From assembly GCA_024698325.1 (NCBI GenBank), contig JAILRG010000120.1:1-50649 (forward strand): a stretch of DNA of 50,649 bases, read 5' to 3'. Position numbers and translations under genes: made by a program. Of this stretch, positions 25,829 through 34,512 are shown piece by piece. The stretch comes from Treponema sp. (GTDB lineage Bacteria > Spirochaetota > Spirochaetia > Treponematales > Treponemataceae). The notes under the pieces were generated by a model. It did no database searches. It saw nothing but the letters and a program-made list of their open reading frames with translations, and was not told the DNA's origin. Within the stretch, counting starts at the first letter, position 1; every line of letters begins with the position of its first letter.

Positions 25829-27910
25829 TTATTCCATTTGTACGATAGAGAATGCGTTTTTTCCTTCGCGCTTGACGGCGTAAAGGCCTGCGTCGGCAGT
25901 ATTGTACATTTTTGAGAAAGCGTTCTCCTGCGGGCCTGTACACCAGCTTACTCCGATGGAGCAGGTTACTTTTACGTTGATGTCGCAGTTTTCGAAGTAG
26001 TTCTTGATAGCCTGTTGCAGCGCTTTCATTTTCTTTTCGAGGGATTCAATGTCCGAGACATTTTTCATGAAGACTGCAAACTCGTCGCCGCCCATGCGGC
26101 TTTTTAAGTCGCCCTGCCGGAACGTGGAAATCAGAATGTTTGCGACAGAAACGATGACATAGTCGCCGTTTGCATGGCCGAGCGTGTCATTGACCTTTTT
26201 AAAGTTATCGATATCAATCATGACGAACGCACTGATATCCTGTTCTTCTGCGTGTTCGAGTGTTTTAGTCACCATTTTCTCAAAGGCGACGTGATTGTAC
26301 AGGCCTGTCATGTGGTCTCTGTTTGCCAGATTCATAGCCTGGCGTATCTGCTTGTCCTTGCGCCTCTTTGTCTCGATAAAAATGATGAGGAACACTGTTG
26401 TTGCGATTATCAGCAGGAAAACTGTTGTCGTGACGATTGCGGCAACCGGATGCTTTCTTACAAACGCACTGATTGTTTTTGTTTCCTGAATGTTCTGCTG
26501 CATGAATGTCTCGAACATGCTTGTTGTCAGCATGTAAATCGACTTGTCGAGGATGCTGGCATATTCCTGAGGCGTAGAGCGGGAAAGCCCTATGCAGATG
26601 TTGTTTATGTATGCATCTCCCGAGATTGAGAGCTTGGTCAGCAGGTGATTGTTGAAATAATACTCCGCTTCGTGAAGGGGAAGCAGCGTAAAAGCATTGG
26701 TTGCCTTCTCAAGCGCTTTCAGACATTCAGCGGTAGTGTCAAATTCGTAGAATGATGTCGGAATGTATCGTTTTTCCAGAAAACTCTTTTTGTACTGGTA
26801 GCCGCGGACCGAGTAGAATGCGCAGTTTCCCCGCTGCAGGTTTTCGTCGGGCGTGACGCAGACTATTTTCTGTGTTATAAGCGGATTCGAAGTCTTCATG
26901 TACGACTGATCTTCTGCTGAAAGTGAATCAGAGATACCGTAGATGGCCTCTGCCTTGCCTTCGTACACCATGCGGGCTGCATCTGCATAGGTTTTTGCCG
27001 GCAGGTAGGTGAACGTCAGCCCTGATGTACGGGAAATGCTGTCCAGCTGGTCGATGATGATGCCCTTAAAATGCCCGTTTGCATAGGAACTGTACGGCTC
27101 CTGAGAGACAAGCGCTGCAATCCGGATGGTGTTGTGTTCCTGAACGACTTTCTGTTCCTTAAGTGTCAGTCTGTTTATGGAATACCGGGCTGAGGGTATG
27201 TACTTGAGCCGGAGCGTTGAGAGGAATGATGGATTGAGCGAAAAGAGCGTTGTAAGCGCAGTATTGAGCTTTTCATACAGAATCTGGTCGGAACTTCTGG
27301 TGGTCAGGTAGAGAAACACCGTCTCTATCGTTGAGATGACAGACAAATCATCAGGCATGGAAAAGTCCATTGTTGCAAAGACATCGATTTTTCCATTGTA
27401 TAAATCTGCAAACAGCTGTTTTTCTTCTGAATAGCGTCGGTAGGAATGGCTGATGCCCTGCTCATCACAGTATATGTCGATTTTTCTTATCAGGTCATCT
27501 GGCGACATCTTGTTTAATCCGATTGTTATGTGGGAGAGATCCGGATTTCGGTTTGAAGCCAGCACGGTTACGCCGGTTGCGGTCGGAATATTTGAAAAAA
27601 GGTAGTTGCTGGAATTTTGTATTTCGCGCCCGAAAAACGGCAGAACATCTACAACTCCGGTTCTTAAAGCATTTTCAGCATTGTTCCGGTCTACTTCCAC
27701 CATCGAAAAATCATAATCGGTGTAGTGCTGAAGCGTTTCTAAAAATTCAATCACATATGATTCGTTATCATCATTGCCTGTTTTTTTATACAGGGGATCG
27801 TCCTGAAAGTAACCTACTTTTACAATCGGCGAGGCGGTGTTGGCAAAAAAAACTGCACCCGTGCTGAGGAATATGCCAGAAAAACACAAGCTTAAGAAAA
27901 AGCGTTTCAT
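25829..27910 (-). CDS. Diguanylate cyclase with two periplasmic solute-binding sensor domains
   Basis: A 693-residue protein. A signal/TM segment (about 5-25) leads to two SBP_bac_3-like domains (about 30-240 and 260-470), the fold of periplasmic amino acid binding proteins used as sensors. A transmembrane helix at about 492-515 is followed by a GGDEF domain from about 530. The active site is intact (GGDEF, about 607-611), with the RxxD inhibitory site five residues before it (RQGD), so c-di-GMP synthesis with product inhibition is expected. The most likely start is ATG 27910; an extended -10 box lies 8 bases before it and there is no ribosome site. It ends in a shared terminator facing clpB. 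Confidence 0.9.
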   Translation of the reverse strand: MKRFFLSLCFSGIFLSTGAVFFANTASPIVKVGYFQDDPLYKKTGNDDNESYVIEFLETLQHYTDYDFSMVEVDRNNAENALRTGVVDVLPFFGREIQNSSNYLFSNIPTATGVTVLASNRNPDLSHITIGLNKMSPDDLIRKIDIYCDEQGISHSYRRYSEEKQLFADLYNGKIDVFATMDFSMPDDLSVISTIETVFLYLTTRSSDQILYEKLNTALTTLFSLNPSFLSTLRLKYIPSARYSINRLTLKEQKVVQEHNTIRIAALVSQEPYSSYANGHFKGIIIDQLDSISRTSGLTFTYLPAKTYADAARMVYEGKAEAIYGISDSLSAEDQSYMKTSNPLITQKIVCVTPDENLQRGNCAFYSVRGYQYKKSFLEKRYIPTSFYEFDTTAECLKALEKATNAFTLLPLHEAEYYFNNHLLTKLSISGDAYINNICIGLSRSTPQEYASILDKSIYMLTTSMFETFMQQNIQETKTISAFVRKHPVAAIVTTTVFLLIIATTVFLIIFIETKRRKDKQIRQAMNLANRDHMTGLYNHVAFEKMVTKTLEHAEEQDISAFVMIDIDNFKKVNDTLGHANGDYVIVSVANILISTFRQGDLKSRMGGDEFAVFMKNVSDIESLEKKMKALQQAIKNYFENCDINVKVTCSIGVSWCTGPQENAFSKMYNTADAGLYAVKREGKNAFSIVQME

Positions 27911-27917
27911 TGACAAT

Positions 27918-27926
27918 AGTATAGCA
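27918..27926 (-). promoter_or_regulatory. Extended -10 promoter of the GGDEF gene
   Basis: On the minus strand TGC precedes TATACT (+ coordinates 27918-27926), an extended -10. No good -35 is present. The ATG at 27910 is 8 bases after the -10, so the mRNA would be leaderless. Confidence 0.6.
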
Positions 27927-27954
27927 CAGGTGCACTATTTGGGCTATTATTTTT

Positions 27955-29001
27955 TTATTCAGTCAGAGTCTCTGCCGCCTTTTTTACCTGCTGAACATAC
28001 TTTCTGTCAGCGATTAAAAGGCCTGATTCACTTTCAATAACGATGCAGTCTTTTATGCCAAGCAGGGCTACCGGCCTGTCGGTACGGACGATAGTTCCGG
28101 TCGTGTCTGCAAGGAACGTGCGTGCTGATTGAACGGCATTTCCGTTTTCGTCTTTTTGTGATAACTCCCAGACCATGTCCCAGGAGCCGACGTCACTCCA
28201 GCCTGCATCCAGCGGAACGACGACAGCTTTGCGGGTTTTTTCCATGACGGCATAGTCAATGGAATCTCCCTGTATGCGGCTGAAGCTTTCTGCATCCAGA
28301 CGGATTGCTTCCTGATCTTTTTTTGCGGCTTCGTAGGCTTTTCGCACGAGAGCCGTCATCTCAGGATTGAAGGATTCTGCCTCTTCAAGGAGCAGTTTTG
28401 CCGGAATGACGAACATTCCGCTGTTCCAGAAGTAGTTTCCCGCGTCCAGGTATTTCTGCGCTGTCAGCGCATCAGGCTTTTCCTTAAAAGCCTGCACCGG
28501 ATGTGCGTCCTGACCCGCTGCAAGCTGTGTTTCGATATAGCCGTAGCCGGTTTCTGCTCGAGTAGGGACGATTCCGAACAGCACGTACGTTCCGTTAAGG
28601 GCGGCTTTGCGTGCTTTTTCGATTGCAGTGTGAAAGGCCGGAATGTTCTGAATCGTGTGGTCTGAGGCCAGTACGAAAAGCAGCCCGTCCGGTTCTTGTT
28701 CCAGTGCATACAGGGCGGCTGCTATGATGGCCGGTGCTGTGTTTCTGCCGACAGGCTCAAGCATGACCGGCCGCTGTAACTTATCGATATCACCGAGCTG
28801 CTTTTTTACCAGAGGGAGATGCTTTTCGTTGCAGATGACGAGGGGATTTGAAATAAAATCAAGCCCAGTAAGCCTCTGAACAGTCTGCTGAATCATCGTA
28901 TTTTTTGCGTCCATAAGCGGCAGAAATTGCTTCGGCTCTGCCGGTGTAGAAAGCGGCCACAGCCTGGTTCCTGAGCCGCCAGATAAAATAACAGGTAACA
29001 T
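27955..29001 (-). CDS. manC: Mannose-1-phosphate guanylyltransferase
   Basis: A 348-residue nucleotidyltransferase making GDP-mannose from mannose 1-phosphate and GTP. The signature LSGGSGTRLWPLST is at the N terminus; EPVGRNTAPA, VLASDHTI, FKEKPD, YFWNSGMF and GWSDVGSWD are all present. It has no C-terminal cupin isomerase domain, so it is the single-function form (about 350 residues). GDP-mannose would feed glycan or glycolipid synthesis, which fits the neighbouring WecA-like lipid-linked sugar transferase on the other strand. No ribosome site precedes ATG 29001, but a promoter ends 10 bases before it. Confidence 0.94.
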   Translation of the reverse strand: MLPVILSGGSGTRLWPLSTPAEPKQFLPLMDAKNTMIQQTVQRLTGLDFISNPLVICNEKHLPLVKKQLGDIDKLQRPVMLEPVGRNTAPAIIAAALYALEQEPDGLLFVLASDHTIQNIPAFHTAIEKARKAALNGTYVLFGIVPTRAETGYGYIETQLAAGQDAHPVQAFKEKPDALTAQKYLDAGNYFWNSGMFVIPAKLLLEEAESFNPEMTALVRKAYEAAKKDQEAIRLDAESFSRIQGDSIDYAVMEKTRKAVVVPLDAGWSDVGSWDMVWELSQKDENGNAVQSARTFLADTTGTIVRTDRPVALLGIKDCIVIESESGLLIADRKYVQQVKKAAETLTE

Positions 29002-29010
29002 AATACACTT

Positions 29011-29039
29011 ACTGTAGCGGAATGCAGAGGAAAAAGCAA
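29011..29039 (-). promoter_or_regulatory. Promoter of manC, short or no leader
   Basis: Minus strand TTGCTT (29034-29039), 17-base spacer, TACAGT (29011-29016). The ATG is 10 bases after the -10. Confidence 0.6.
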
Positions 29040-29135
29040 GCTGACCTTTTTATAGCGGCGGCTTCTCTTCCGGCTATGACTGTTGTGCGGCAGAGTGCAG
29101 GCATGGTGCAGTTCTTATAGAAAAAATACGCTCTG

Positions 29136-29164
29136 TTGAAATCTTTACAATGTTGCGTTATAGT
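29136..29164 (+). promoter_or_regulatory. Promoter of the WecA-like gene
   Basis: TTGAAA (29136-29141), 17-base spacer, TATAGT (29159-29164). The predicted start near 29171 leaves a leader of about 20 bases. It is divergent from the manC promoter, with about 100 bases between the two. Confidence 0.72.
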
Positions 29165-29192
29165 CATTTCGTTAAAAGAGAGTCAATATTAT

Positions 29193-30248
29193 ATGCTTTT
29201 TCCTTGTTTTTTAGCCGTCATACTGTCGCTGGTGTTCTGTTACCTGACTATTTTACTTTGCCGCAAGTTTAACTGGTATGATGAAGTAGATCCTCGTAAA
29301 ATTCATACTGGTCAGATTCCGCGTCTTGGCGGTGTCGGGCTTTTTGCTTCATTTATCATTTCTCTTCTAGTGTATATTATCTTTTACATCAGGCGTCCGG
29401 TGTCCTTTGTTCAGCCTTTGTATATTGCGGCACTGCTGATTCTGGTCTGTGGTATTCTGGATGATTTTTTCAACCTGCGGGCAAAATTAAAATTCCTCGT
29501 GCAGATTATCGTCGCACTTATTGTCTGTTGCAGCTCAAATACATTTACGATGCTTTTCCCATTTCAGATTCCGCTTTTGCTCGGCAGAGTCATCACTTTT
29601 ATATGGGTTTTGGGAATAATCAATGCGTTTAATCTTATTGACGGCATGGACTGGTTGTGCGGTGGCATTTCATTCCTGATTCTGCTGACTCTTGGAGTGC
29701 TGACTTTTTATGAAAACTCAGCGATTTCCGTCGTGTATTTTATTCTTTGCGGCTCTCTTATCGGCTTTCTGTTCTGGAACAAGCCGGATGCGAAGATTTT
29801 TCTTGGCGATGGCGGCAGTCAGACGTTAGGATACATAGTTTCTGTTTCTCCGTTTCTGAATGCGCATTCGCACACATTCGTGTATAACCAGACACTGATT
29901 ATGTTGCTTTTCTGTTCAATTCCGATTCTGGATGTTATCGCAGCAGTCTGGCGCCGTCGCCGCGAGCACCGTGCGATTTTCAGCCCTGACCGCGGGCACA
30001 TTCATCACAAGCTTTTGAATATCGGTTTTACAAAGAAAACTGCCATTGCGTTCCTGCTCTGCCTGCAGGCGCTTATCTGCATGGCTGTTCTTGTCTCAGT
30101 CTTTATGTCGCCGCATTCTGGTATGATTCTGCTTCTTTTTGCGCTCAGCTTTGTGTCGATAATATTTATTACGTTCCACTATCTGAACCGCTCTGTAAAC
30201 AGACTCAAAAAAGGGCATCTGGAAGACCATCCGCAAAAAGAGCATTAA
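29193..30248 (+). CDS. WecA/MraY-family undecaprenyl-phosphate sugar-phosphate transferase
   Basis: A 351-residue membrane protein with about 10-11 transmembrane helices that moves a sugar phosphate from a UDP-sugar to undecaprenyl phosphate. Family motifs: GGVGLF near the N terminus, the Asp pair in CGILDDFFN, NAFNLIDGMDWL, FLGDGGSQTLGY and the cytoplasmic HIHHK loop, which favours the WecA/TagO branch (GlcNAc-1-P) over MraY. The start at ATG 29193 follows the promoter and is preceded only by a weak GAGAG. The gene is followed by a terminator, so it is a single-gene unit. It may start synthesis of a lipid-linked surface glycan. Confidence 0.9.
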   Translation: MLFPCFLAVILSLVFCYLTILLCRKFNWYDEVDPRKIHTGQIPRLGGVGLFASFIISLLVYIIFYIRRPVSFVQPLYIAALLILVCGILDDFFNLRAKLKFLVQIIVALIVCCSSNTFTMLFPFQIPLLLGRVITFIWVLGIINAFNLIDGMDWLCGGISFLILLTLGVLTFYENSAISVVYFILCGSLIGFLFWNKPDAKIFLGDGGSQTLGYIVSVSPFLNAHSHTFVYNQTLIMLLFCSIPILDVIAAVWRRRREHRAIFSPDRGHIHHKLLNIGFTKKTAIAFLLCLQALICMAVLVSVFMSPHSGMILLLFALSFVSIIFITFHYLNRSVNRLKKGHLEDHPQKEH

Positions 30249-30256
30249 GCCGGCAG

Positions 30257-30286
30257 GAGGGGGCAGTGCGCCCCCTCGCTTTTTTT
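30257..30286 (+). terminator. Rho-independent terminator before murG
   Basis: GAGGGGGC (30257-30264) pairs with GCCCCCTC (30270-30277), then GC and seven T residues. Confidence 0.92.
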
Positions 30287-30313
30287 AAGCAGGGCTGTTA
30301 GCGCAGGCCTGTA

Positions 30314-30342
30314 TTGTAAAAATCCATCTGCTGTGTCATAAT
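30314..30342 (+). promoter_or_regulatory. Promoter of the murG operon, predicting a leaderless mRNA
   Basis: TTGTAA (30314-30319), 17-base spacer, CATAAT (30337-30342). An ATG at 30341 lies inside the -10, so the start must be the next one at 30350, 8 bases after the -10. Confidence 0.7.
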
Positions 30343-30349
30343 GACGCAA

Positions 30350-31474
30350 ATGAATAAGCTAACTGTTGTTTTTACAGGCGGCGGCACGGGGGGGCATATC
30401 TACCCGGGGCTTGCCGTCGCTGATGAGCTTCGCATTCTTGCCGCTGAACGCGAAGTGCCGCTGCGTCTCGTCTGGCTGGGAAACAGCTCCGGCATGGATA
30501 AGGAAATTGTCGAAAAGAGCGGTTCTGTCGATGCATTCTACGGAATCCCCAGCGGAAAATTGCGCCGTTATTTTTCTCTCAAAAATATTTCTGATGTATT
30601 TAAAATCTTTTTGGGCTGCGCCGTTTCTTTTTTCCGGCTGCTCTCGCTCCGTCCCGCACTTGTGTTTTCTAAGGGGGGCTTTGTCAGCGTTCCTCCCTGT
30701 GCGGCCGCAAAACTGCTGCACATTCCTGTGTTTACCCATGAGTGCGACTTTACGCCCGGGCTTGCGACTCGCCTGAACAGCCGCTTTGCCTCGAAAATCC
30801 TGGTGTCGTACGAGGAGACGAGGCGATATTTTGGTGAGAAGAAACAGAAATCGCTGGTAGTGACGGGAAACCCGGTGCGGCCGGTGTTTTACAGCGCCGA
30901 TGAAGCCAGGGGCAGGGCGTTCCTTTTTTCTGACCGTCCTTGCGACAGTTCAAAACCAATCCTGCTGGTACTTGGCGGAAGCCTCGGCGCTCATCAGATA
31001 AATCAGCTGGTAACAGAAAACCTGGACTGGCTTTGCGAGCGTTTTACTGTCGTTCACCAGACGGGCAGGGCAGATGCGTACCTGACGGAAACCCGGCATG
31101 ACGGCTATTACCCGTATGCATTTATTTACAGGGAAATGCCCGATGTGATTGCGGCTGCAGATCTGGTGCTTTCTCGCGCCGGAGCAAATTCTATCTGGGA
31201 ATGCGCTGTGCTTTCAAAGCCGATGGTGCTTATTCCGCTGTGTGGAAGCGGAACGCGCGGGGATCAGGTGGATAATGCGCAGTTCTTTGCAGATAAGGGG
31301 GCCGCATGCGTGCTTACCGGTGAAGAAGCGAACAGTGACCGCCTGAAGCAGACACTTTCTTGTGCCATTGAGCCGGAGTTCAGAGCCAGAATGGCAGATG
31401 CTGTGCGCGCATTGGCTGATGGAAAGCCCGCGGCAAAGATTGCGGCGCTGATTATGGATACGTTGCAGCAGTAG
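30350..31474 (+). CDS. murG: MurG, lipid II-forming GlcNAc transferase
   Basis: A 374-residue GT28 glycosyltransferase that adds GlcNAc from UDP-GlcNAc to lipid I at the inner face of the membrane. The first glycine loop is FTGGGTGGHIYPG; others are LVLGGSLGAHQIN and LSRAGANSIWECAVLSKPMVLIPL, the UDP-GlcNAc site. It also has the acceptor-side motif FTHECDFTPGLATR. The start is ATG 30350 (MNKLTVVF), since 30341 is within the promoter. It is the first gene of a run with cvpA-like, holB and the NtrBC pair, an order I recall from T. pallidum. Confidence 0.95.
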   Translation: MNKLTVVFTGGGTGGHIYPGLAVADELRILAAEREVPLRLVWLGNSSGMDKEIVEKSGSVDAFYGIPSGKLRRYFSLKNISDVFKIFLGCAVSFFRLLSLRPALVFSKGGFVSVPPCAAAKLLHIPVFTHECDFTPGLATRLNSRFASKILVSYEETRRYFGEKKQKSLVVTGNPVRPVFYSADEARGRAFLFSDRPCDSSKPILLVLGGSLGAHQINQLVTENLDWLCERFTVVHQTGRADAYLTETRHDGYYPYAFIYREMPDVIAAADLVLSRAGANSIWECAVLSKPMVLIPLCGSGTRGDQVDNAQFFADKGAACVLTGEEANSDRLKQTLSCAIEPEFRARMADAVRALADGKPAAKIAALIMDTLQQ

Positions 31475-31508
31475 CGTTGCTAACGCAAAGTTTTTAAAGG
31501 AGATGGAT

Positions 31509-32024
31509 ATGAATTTTACTGTCATTGATATTGTATTTGCAATAATCGTACTTGTTTTTGCTGTTATGGCATGGCGCCGGGGTTTTATTACCGAGGTGCT
31601 CGAAAAGCTTGCTCCTGTTGTCAGCATTCTGGTCGCAGCGCTCTTTTTCGGTCAGCTGGCTCCCGTTGTTGTCAGCGTGGTGAGCGTACCACCGGTCCTT
31701 TCTGCAGTCATAGCGTTTGTGGTGCTTTTTGTCGGTACATTCATTGTCATTAAGATTTTACAGGTTGTGCTTAAAGGGGTTGTTGACTCAATAGATATTC
31801 TGAAAGTCGACAGCATTCTGGGCCTTGTGCTCGGCGTCCTTGAGGGACTTATTGTTATTTCTGCGGTGATGATTCTGCTTCTGGTGCTGCCGTGGGAATC
31901 CTGTCATACGCTTGTGTATGACAGCTTTGCCTGGTCCTTCCTCGGAGGAATCCTTGCAACTCCCACAGACCGGGTGCAGGAATTCCTTCGTTCTACGACA
32001 GATGCTGCCAAAGGGCTTGTCTGA
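31509..32024 (+). CDS. CvpA-family membrane protein
   Basis: A 171-residue protein with four predicted transmembrane helices: about 5-22, 28-50, 62-84 and 105-128. The N-terminal pattern DIVFAIIVLVFAVMAWRRGFITEVLEK matches the CvpA family (DxxxxxxxxxxxxxxGxxxGxxxE). In enteric bacteria CvpA affects envelope integrity and bile tolerance; its molecular action is unsettled. The start is ATG 31509 because the AAAGGAG site (31496-31502) directly abuts ATG 31503. Its TGA overlaps the next ATG by one base, so the two genes are coupled. Confidence 0.88.
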   Translation: MNFTVIDIVFAIIVLVFAVMAWRRGFITEVLEKLAPVVSILVAALFFGQLAPVVVSVVSVPPVLSAVIAFVVLFVGTFIVIKILQVVLKGVVDSIDILKVDSILGLVLGVLEGLIVISAVMILLLVLPWESCHTLVYDSFAWSFLGGILATPTDRVQEFLRSTTDAAKGLV

Positions 32025-33244
32025 TGTTTGATAACCTTTTGTATCAGCCGGCAGCCGAGCTTTTGCAGGCCGATATCCTCGAGAACCGCCTGCCGGGGGC
32101 AATTCTGCTCTCCGGTCCCGCTGCCAGCGGAAAATTAACCTGCGCGCTTGAAATAGCCCGCGTGCTTTCCTGTACGGGGCCGAAGAAAGGGCACTGGCTC
32201 TGTACCTGTCCGGCTTGCAAAAAGAACAAGGAGCTTTCATTTGCAAACGTGCTGCTCGCCGGCGGCAGGGACTGCATCCTCGAAATCCGGGCGGCAAAAC
32301 ACGCTTTCCTGCAGGCGGCGCTGGACAACGCTTCTCACCTTACCGCAACCCGCTATCTGTTTATCCGGGCTGTCAGAAAGCTTACCATGCGTTTCAGCCA
32401 GATTCTGTGGGAAGGAGATGAAAAACTCCCGAAGTTTGCTCCCTGCCTGCAGGCAATTGACGAGCAGATGGAGCTTCTGGACATGGAAAAGCCGCTTCCC
32501 GAAAATCAGAAGCTCGAAAAAATCTGTGCAGAAATCGAAAAGCAGGCAGAAAAGCTTGAAAGCGGTTTTATGTATGATTCGCTTCCGATAAGCCTGATTC
32601 GCCATGCCTCTCTCTGGGCGCACATGAAAAGTGCGAGCGGGAAAAAAGTTTTCATCATCGAAAATGCTGAAAGCATGAACGAGGCGGCGAGGAATGCACT
32701 GCTTAAGACGCTTGAAGAGCCGCCGGCAGACACGGTTTTTGTGCTGACAACCGCACGGCGCGGTGCTGTCATGCCTACAATTCTTTCCCGCGTGCGGACG
32801 TACACGTTTACGGAGCGCACGAAGCCAGAGCAGGAAGAAGTAATCCGGCGGGTGTTTCATGGGGACGCTTCTTTGTGTGATAGCGATATCAGCACGTACC
32901 TCCAGACCTTTCTTCCGATTACGCCGCATCAGGTGGCGGAGCAGGCTCAGGCCTTTATGGACTCCCTCTCGCTTAACGCAGCGGCAGGCATGGCTCAAAT
33001 CAGTCAGATAGTGAAGGCCTGTTCCGGTTTTGATCCGCGGATTTTGCTGAAGCTGTTTCTGACCAGCCTCCTTTCTTCATTTGTGCCAGAGACAGCCGCC
33101 CGCGCAGAAACAGCAGCAGATGCAGTTTCTGCCCTGCGAAACTGTTATAACAACGTTCAGCTGTATAATCAAACTCCGCAGGCTGCGCTGGAAAAGCTCT
33201 GGCGGGATTTGTACATCGTTCAGCGTTCTGCTCTCAGGGGGTAG
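32024..33244 (+). CDS. holB: DNA polymerase III delta' subunit
   Basis: A 406-residue clamp-loader subunit. The N-terminal ATPase-like domain has the degenerate P-loop LSGPAASGKLT and the zinc-binding module of Cys pairs (CTCPACKK). A long insert (about 115-190) lies before KKVFIIENAESMNEAARNALLKTLEEPPADTVFVLTT, the sensor 1 region typical of delta'. TILSRVRTYTF (SRC motif with Cys replaced by Val) follows. In the clamp loader delta' works with DnaX and delta to load the sliding clamp. It starts one base before the cvpA-like stop ends and lies two bases before the kinase gene. Confidence 0.85.
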   Translation: MFDNLLYQPAAELLQADILENRLPGAILLSGPAASGKLTCALEIARVLSCTGPKKGHWLCTCPACKKNKELSFANVLLAGGRDCILEIRAAKHAFLQAALDNASHLTATRYLFIRAVRKLTMRFSQILWEGDEKLPKFAPCLQAIDEQMELLDMEKPLPENQKLEKICAEIEKQAEKLESGFMYDSLPISLIRHASLWAHMKSASGKKVFIIENAESMNEAARNALLKTLEEPPADTVFVLTTARRGAVMPTILSRVRTYTFTERTKPEQEEVIRRVFHGDASLCDSDISTYLQTFLPITPHQVAEQAQAFMDSLSLNAAAGMAQISQIVKACSGFDPRILLKLFLTSLLSSFVPETAARAETAADAVSALRNCYNNVQLYNQTPQAALEKLWRDLYIVQRSALRG

Positions 33245-33246
33245 TT

Positions 33247-34512
33247 ATGCAGGAATTTTCCAAACGGGTTTCCCAGAAACTTTCAAAGCTGTCAGATGCG
33301 CAGATTCAGAATCTGGTGGATGAGCTGACAGCAGAAAACGGCCGGTACGAATCAATCATAGGCTCCCTTTCGACAGGCCTTATCATTGTTGATACGTCCT
33401 GGCAGGTCGTAAAAATCAACAAGGCCGCCCAACGATACGTTCCGTTCAAGACTGTCCCGGAAGAAAACAGCGGCACTCCGCTCTGGAAAATAATTGCAGA
33501 TGACGATATCGCGCACTTTTTAAAGCAGTGCTGCACCTCTGACAGGACAAACTGCCGTGAAGAATATACGCTTTCGACCAGCGGCGGCTCCATTCGTTTC
33601 GTCGATATCTCCGTAATGCCGCTTGTCCAGAACCGGCAGCTTGCCGGAAGCATTATCTGTGTCGATGACGTGACGGAAAAACGGAACCAGGAGATTCTGC
33701 TTCACCGTATGGAAGCGCTTGCAGGCCTTACGAATATTGCTGCCAGCGTGGCGCATGAAATCAAAAATCCGCTTGGTGCCATCAGCATTCATATTCAGCT
33801 TATACAGAAGGCCGTCCGCCGTGCGCGGGAAGCGGATGAAAAGCTTCCGCCGCCAAAGTTCATGGAAAATTACCTCGATGTCGTAAACGGAGAAATTGAC
33901 CGGCTGAACAAAATCGTCGTGGATTTTCTGATGGCTGTCCGTCCGATTAGTGCGCAGCTGGAGCTGGTTAACCCGAATATGCTTTTAGACCAGCTCATTT
34001 CCTTTATCACGCCGGAATTTAATGACAAGCACGTTTCGGTCATTTCCAAGCTCTGCACGAACAGTCCGCGCCTCTTGCTCGACGCAAAGCTTTTCCGCGA
34101 GGTTGTCGTCAATATTGCGCAAAATGCGCTTGCCGCCATTACAGAGCGCTTCCCCGATGTGGGAGAGGCAAAGCCTTTTGCTGCGTGCGGCGGAAAACTG
34201 ACTGTCGAGACTGCCGTTAAGGATGAGTGTTTTGTGCTCAGCTTTACGGATAACGGAATCGGCATGGACGAGGCGACTCAGGCGCGCATCTTTGAGCCGT
34301 ATTTTACCACCAAGGCAAACGGGACCGGGCTTGGCATGGCGATGGTGTATAAAATTATCAAGGAGTTCTCCGGAGACATCTCCGTTACGTCGTCTCCCGG
34401 CGACGGAACTACCTTTACCATAACGCTGCCTGTGCCACAGGTTGACCGCAGGCTTTTAAGTTACAACGGTTCCGCCTCTTCAAATACAGAGTCGATGGAG
34501 AATCAGGCATGA
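33247..34512 (+). CDS. NtrB-like PAS histidine kinase
   Basis: A 421-residue soluble sensor kinase. Residues about 30-145 form a PAS domain (SLSTGLIIVDTSWQVVKINKAA). The dimerisation/phosphoacceptor helix has His170 in ASVAHEIKNPLGAISIH. The ATPase domain has the N box (EVVVNIAQNALAAI), G1 (FTDNGIGM), F box (IFEPYFTTK) and G2 (GTGLGMAMVYKII). There is no transmembrane segment, so the signal is cytoplasmic. It overlaps the response regulator gene by four bases, the usual sign of a cognate pair, and is preceded by a GGGGG site. T. pallidum carries a similar pair annotated AtoS/AtoC. Confidence 0.93.
   Translation: MQEFSKRVSQKLSKLSDAQIQNLVDELTAENGRYESIIGSLSTGLIIVDTSWQVVKINKAAQRYVPFKTVPEENSGTPLWKIIADDDIAHFLKQCCTSDRTNCREEYTLSTSGGSIRFVDISVMPLVQNRQLAGSIICVDDVTEKRNQEILLHRMEALAGLTNIAASVAHEIKNPLGAISIHIQLIQKAVRRAREADEKLPPPKFMENYLDVVNGEIDRLNKIVVDFLMAVRPISAQLELVNPNMLLDQLISFITPEFNDKHVSVISKLCTNSPRLLLDAKLFREVVVNIAQNALAAITERFPDVGEAKPFAACGGKLTVETAVKDECFVLSFTDNGIGMDEATQARIFEPYFTTKANGTGLGMAMVYKIIKEFSGDISVTSSPGDGTTFTITLPVPQVDRRLLSYNGSASSNTESMENQA

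Noticed and set aside
32237..32998. Minus-strand frame of about 250 codons in holB
   Set aside because: Antisense to a recognised gene with Cys/His/Arg-rich low-quality product.
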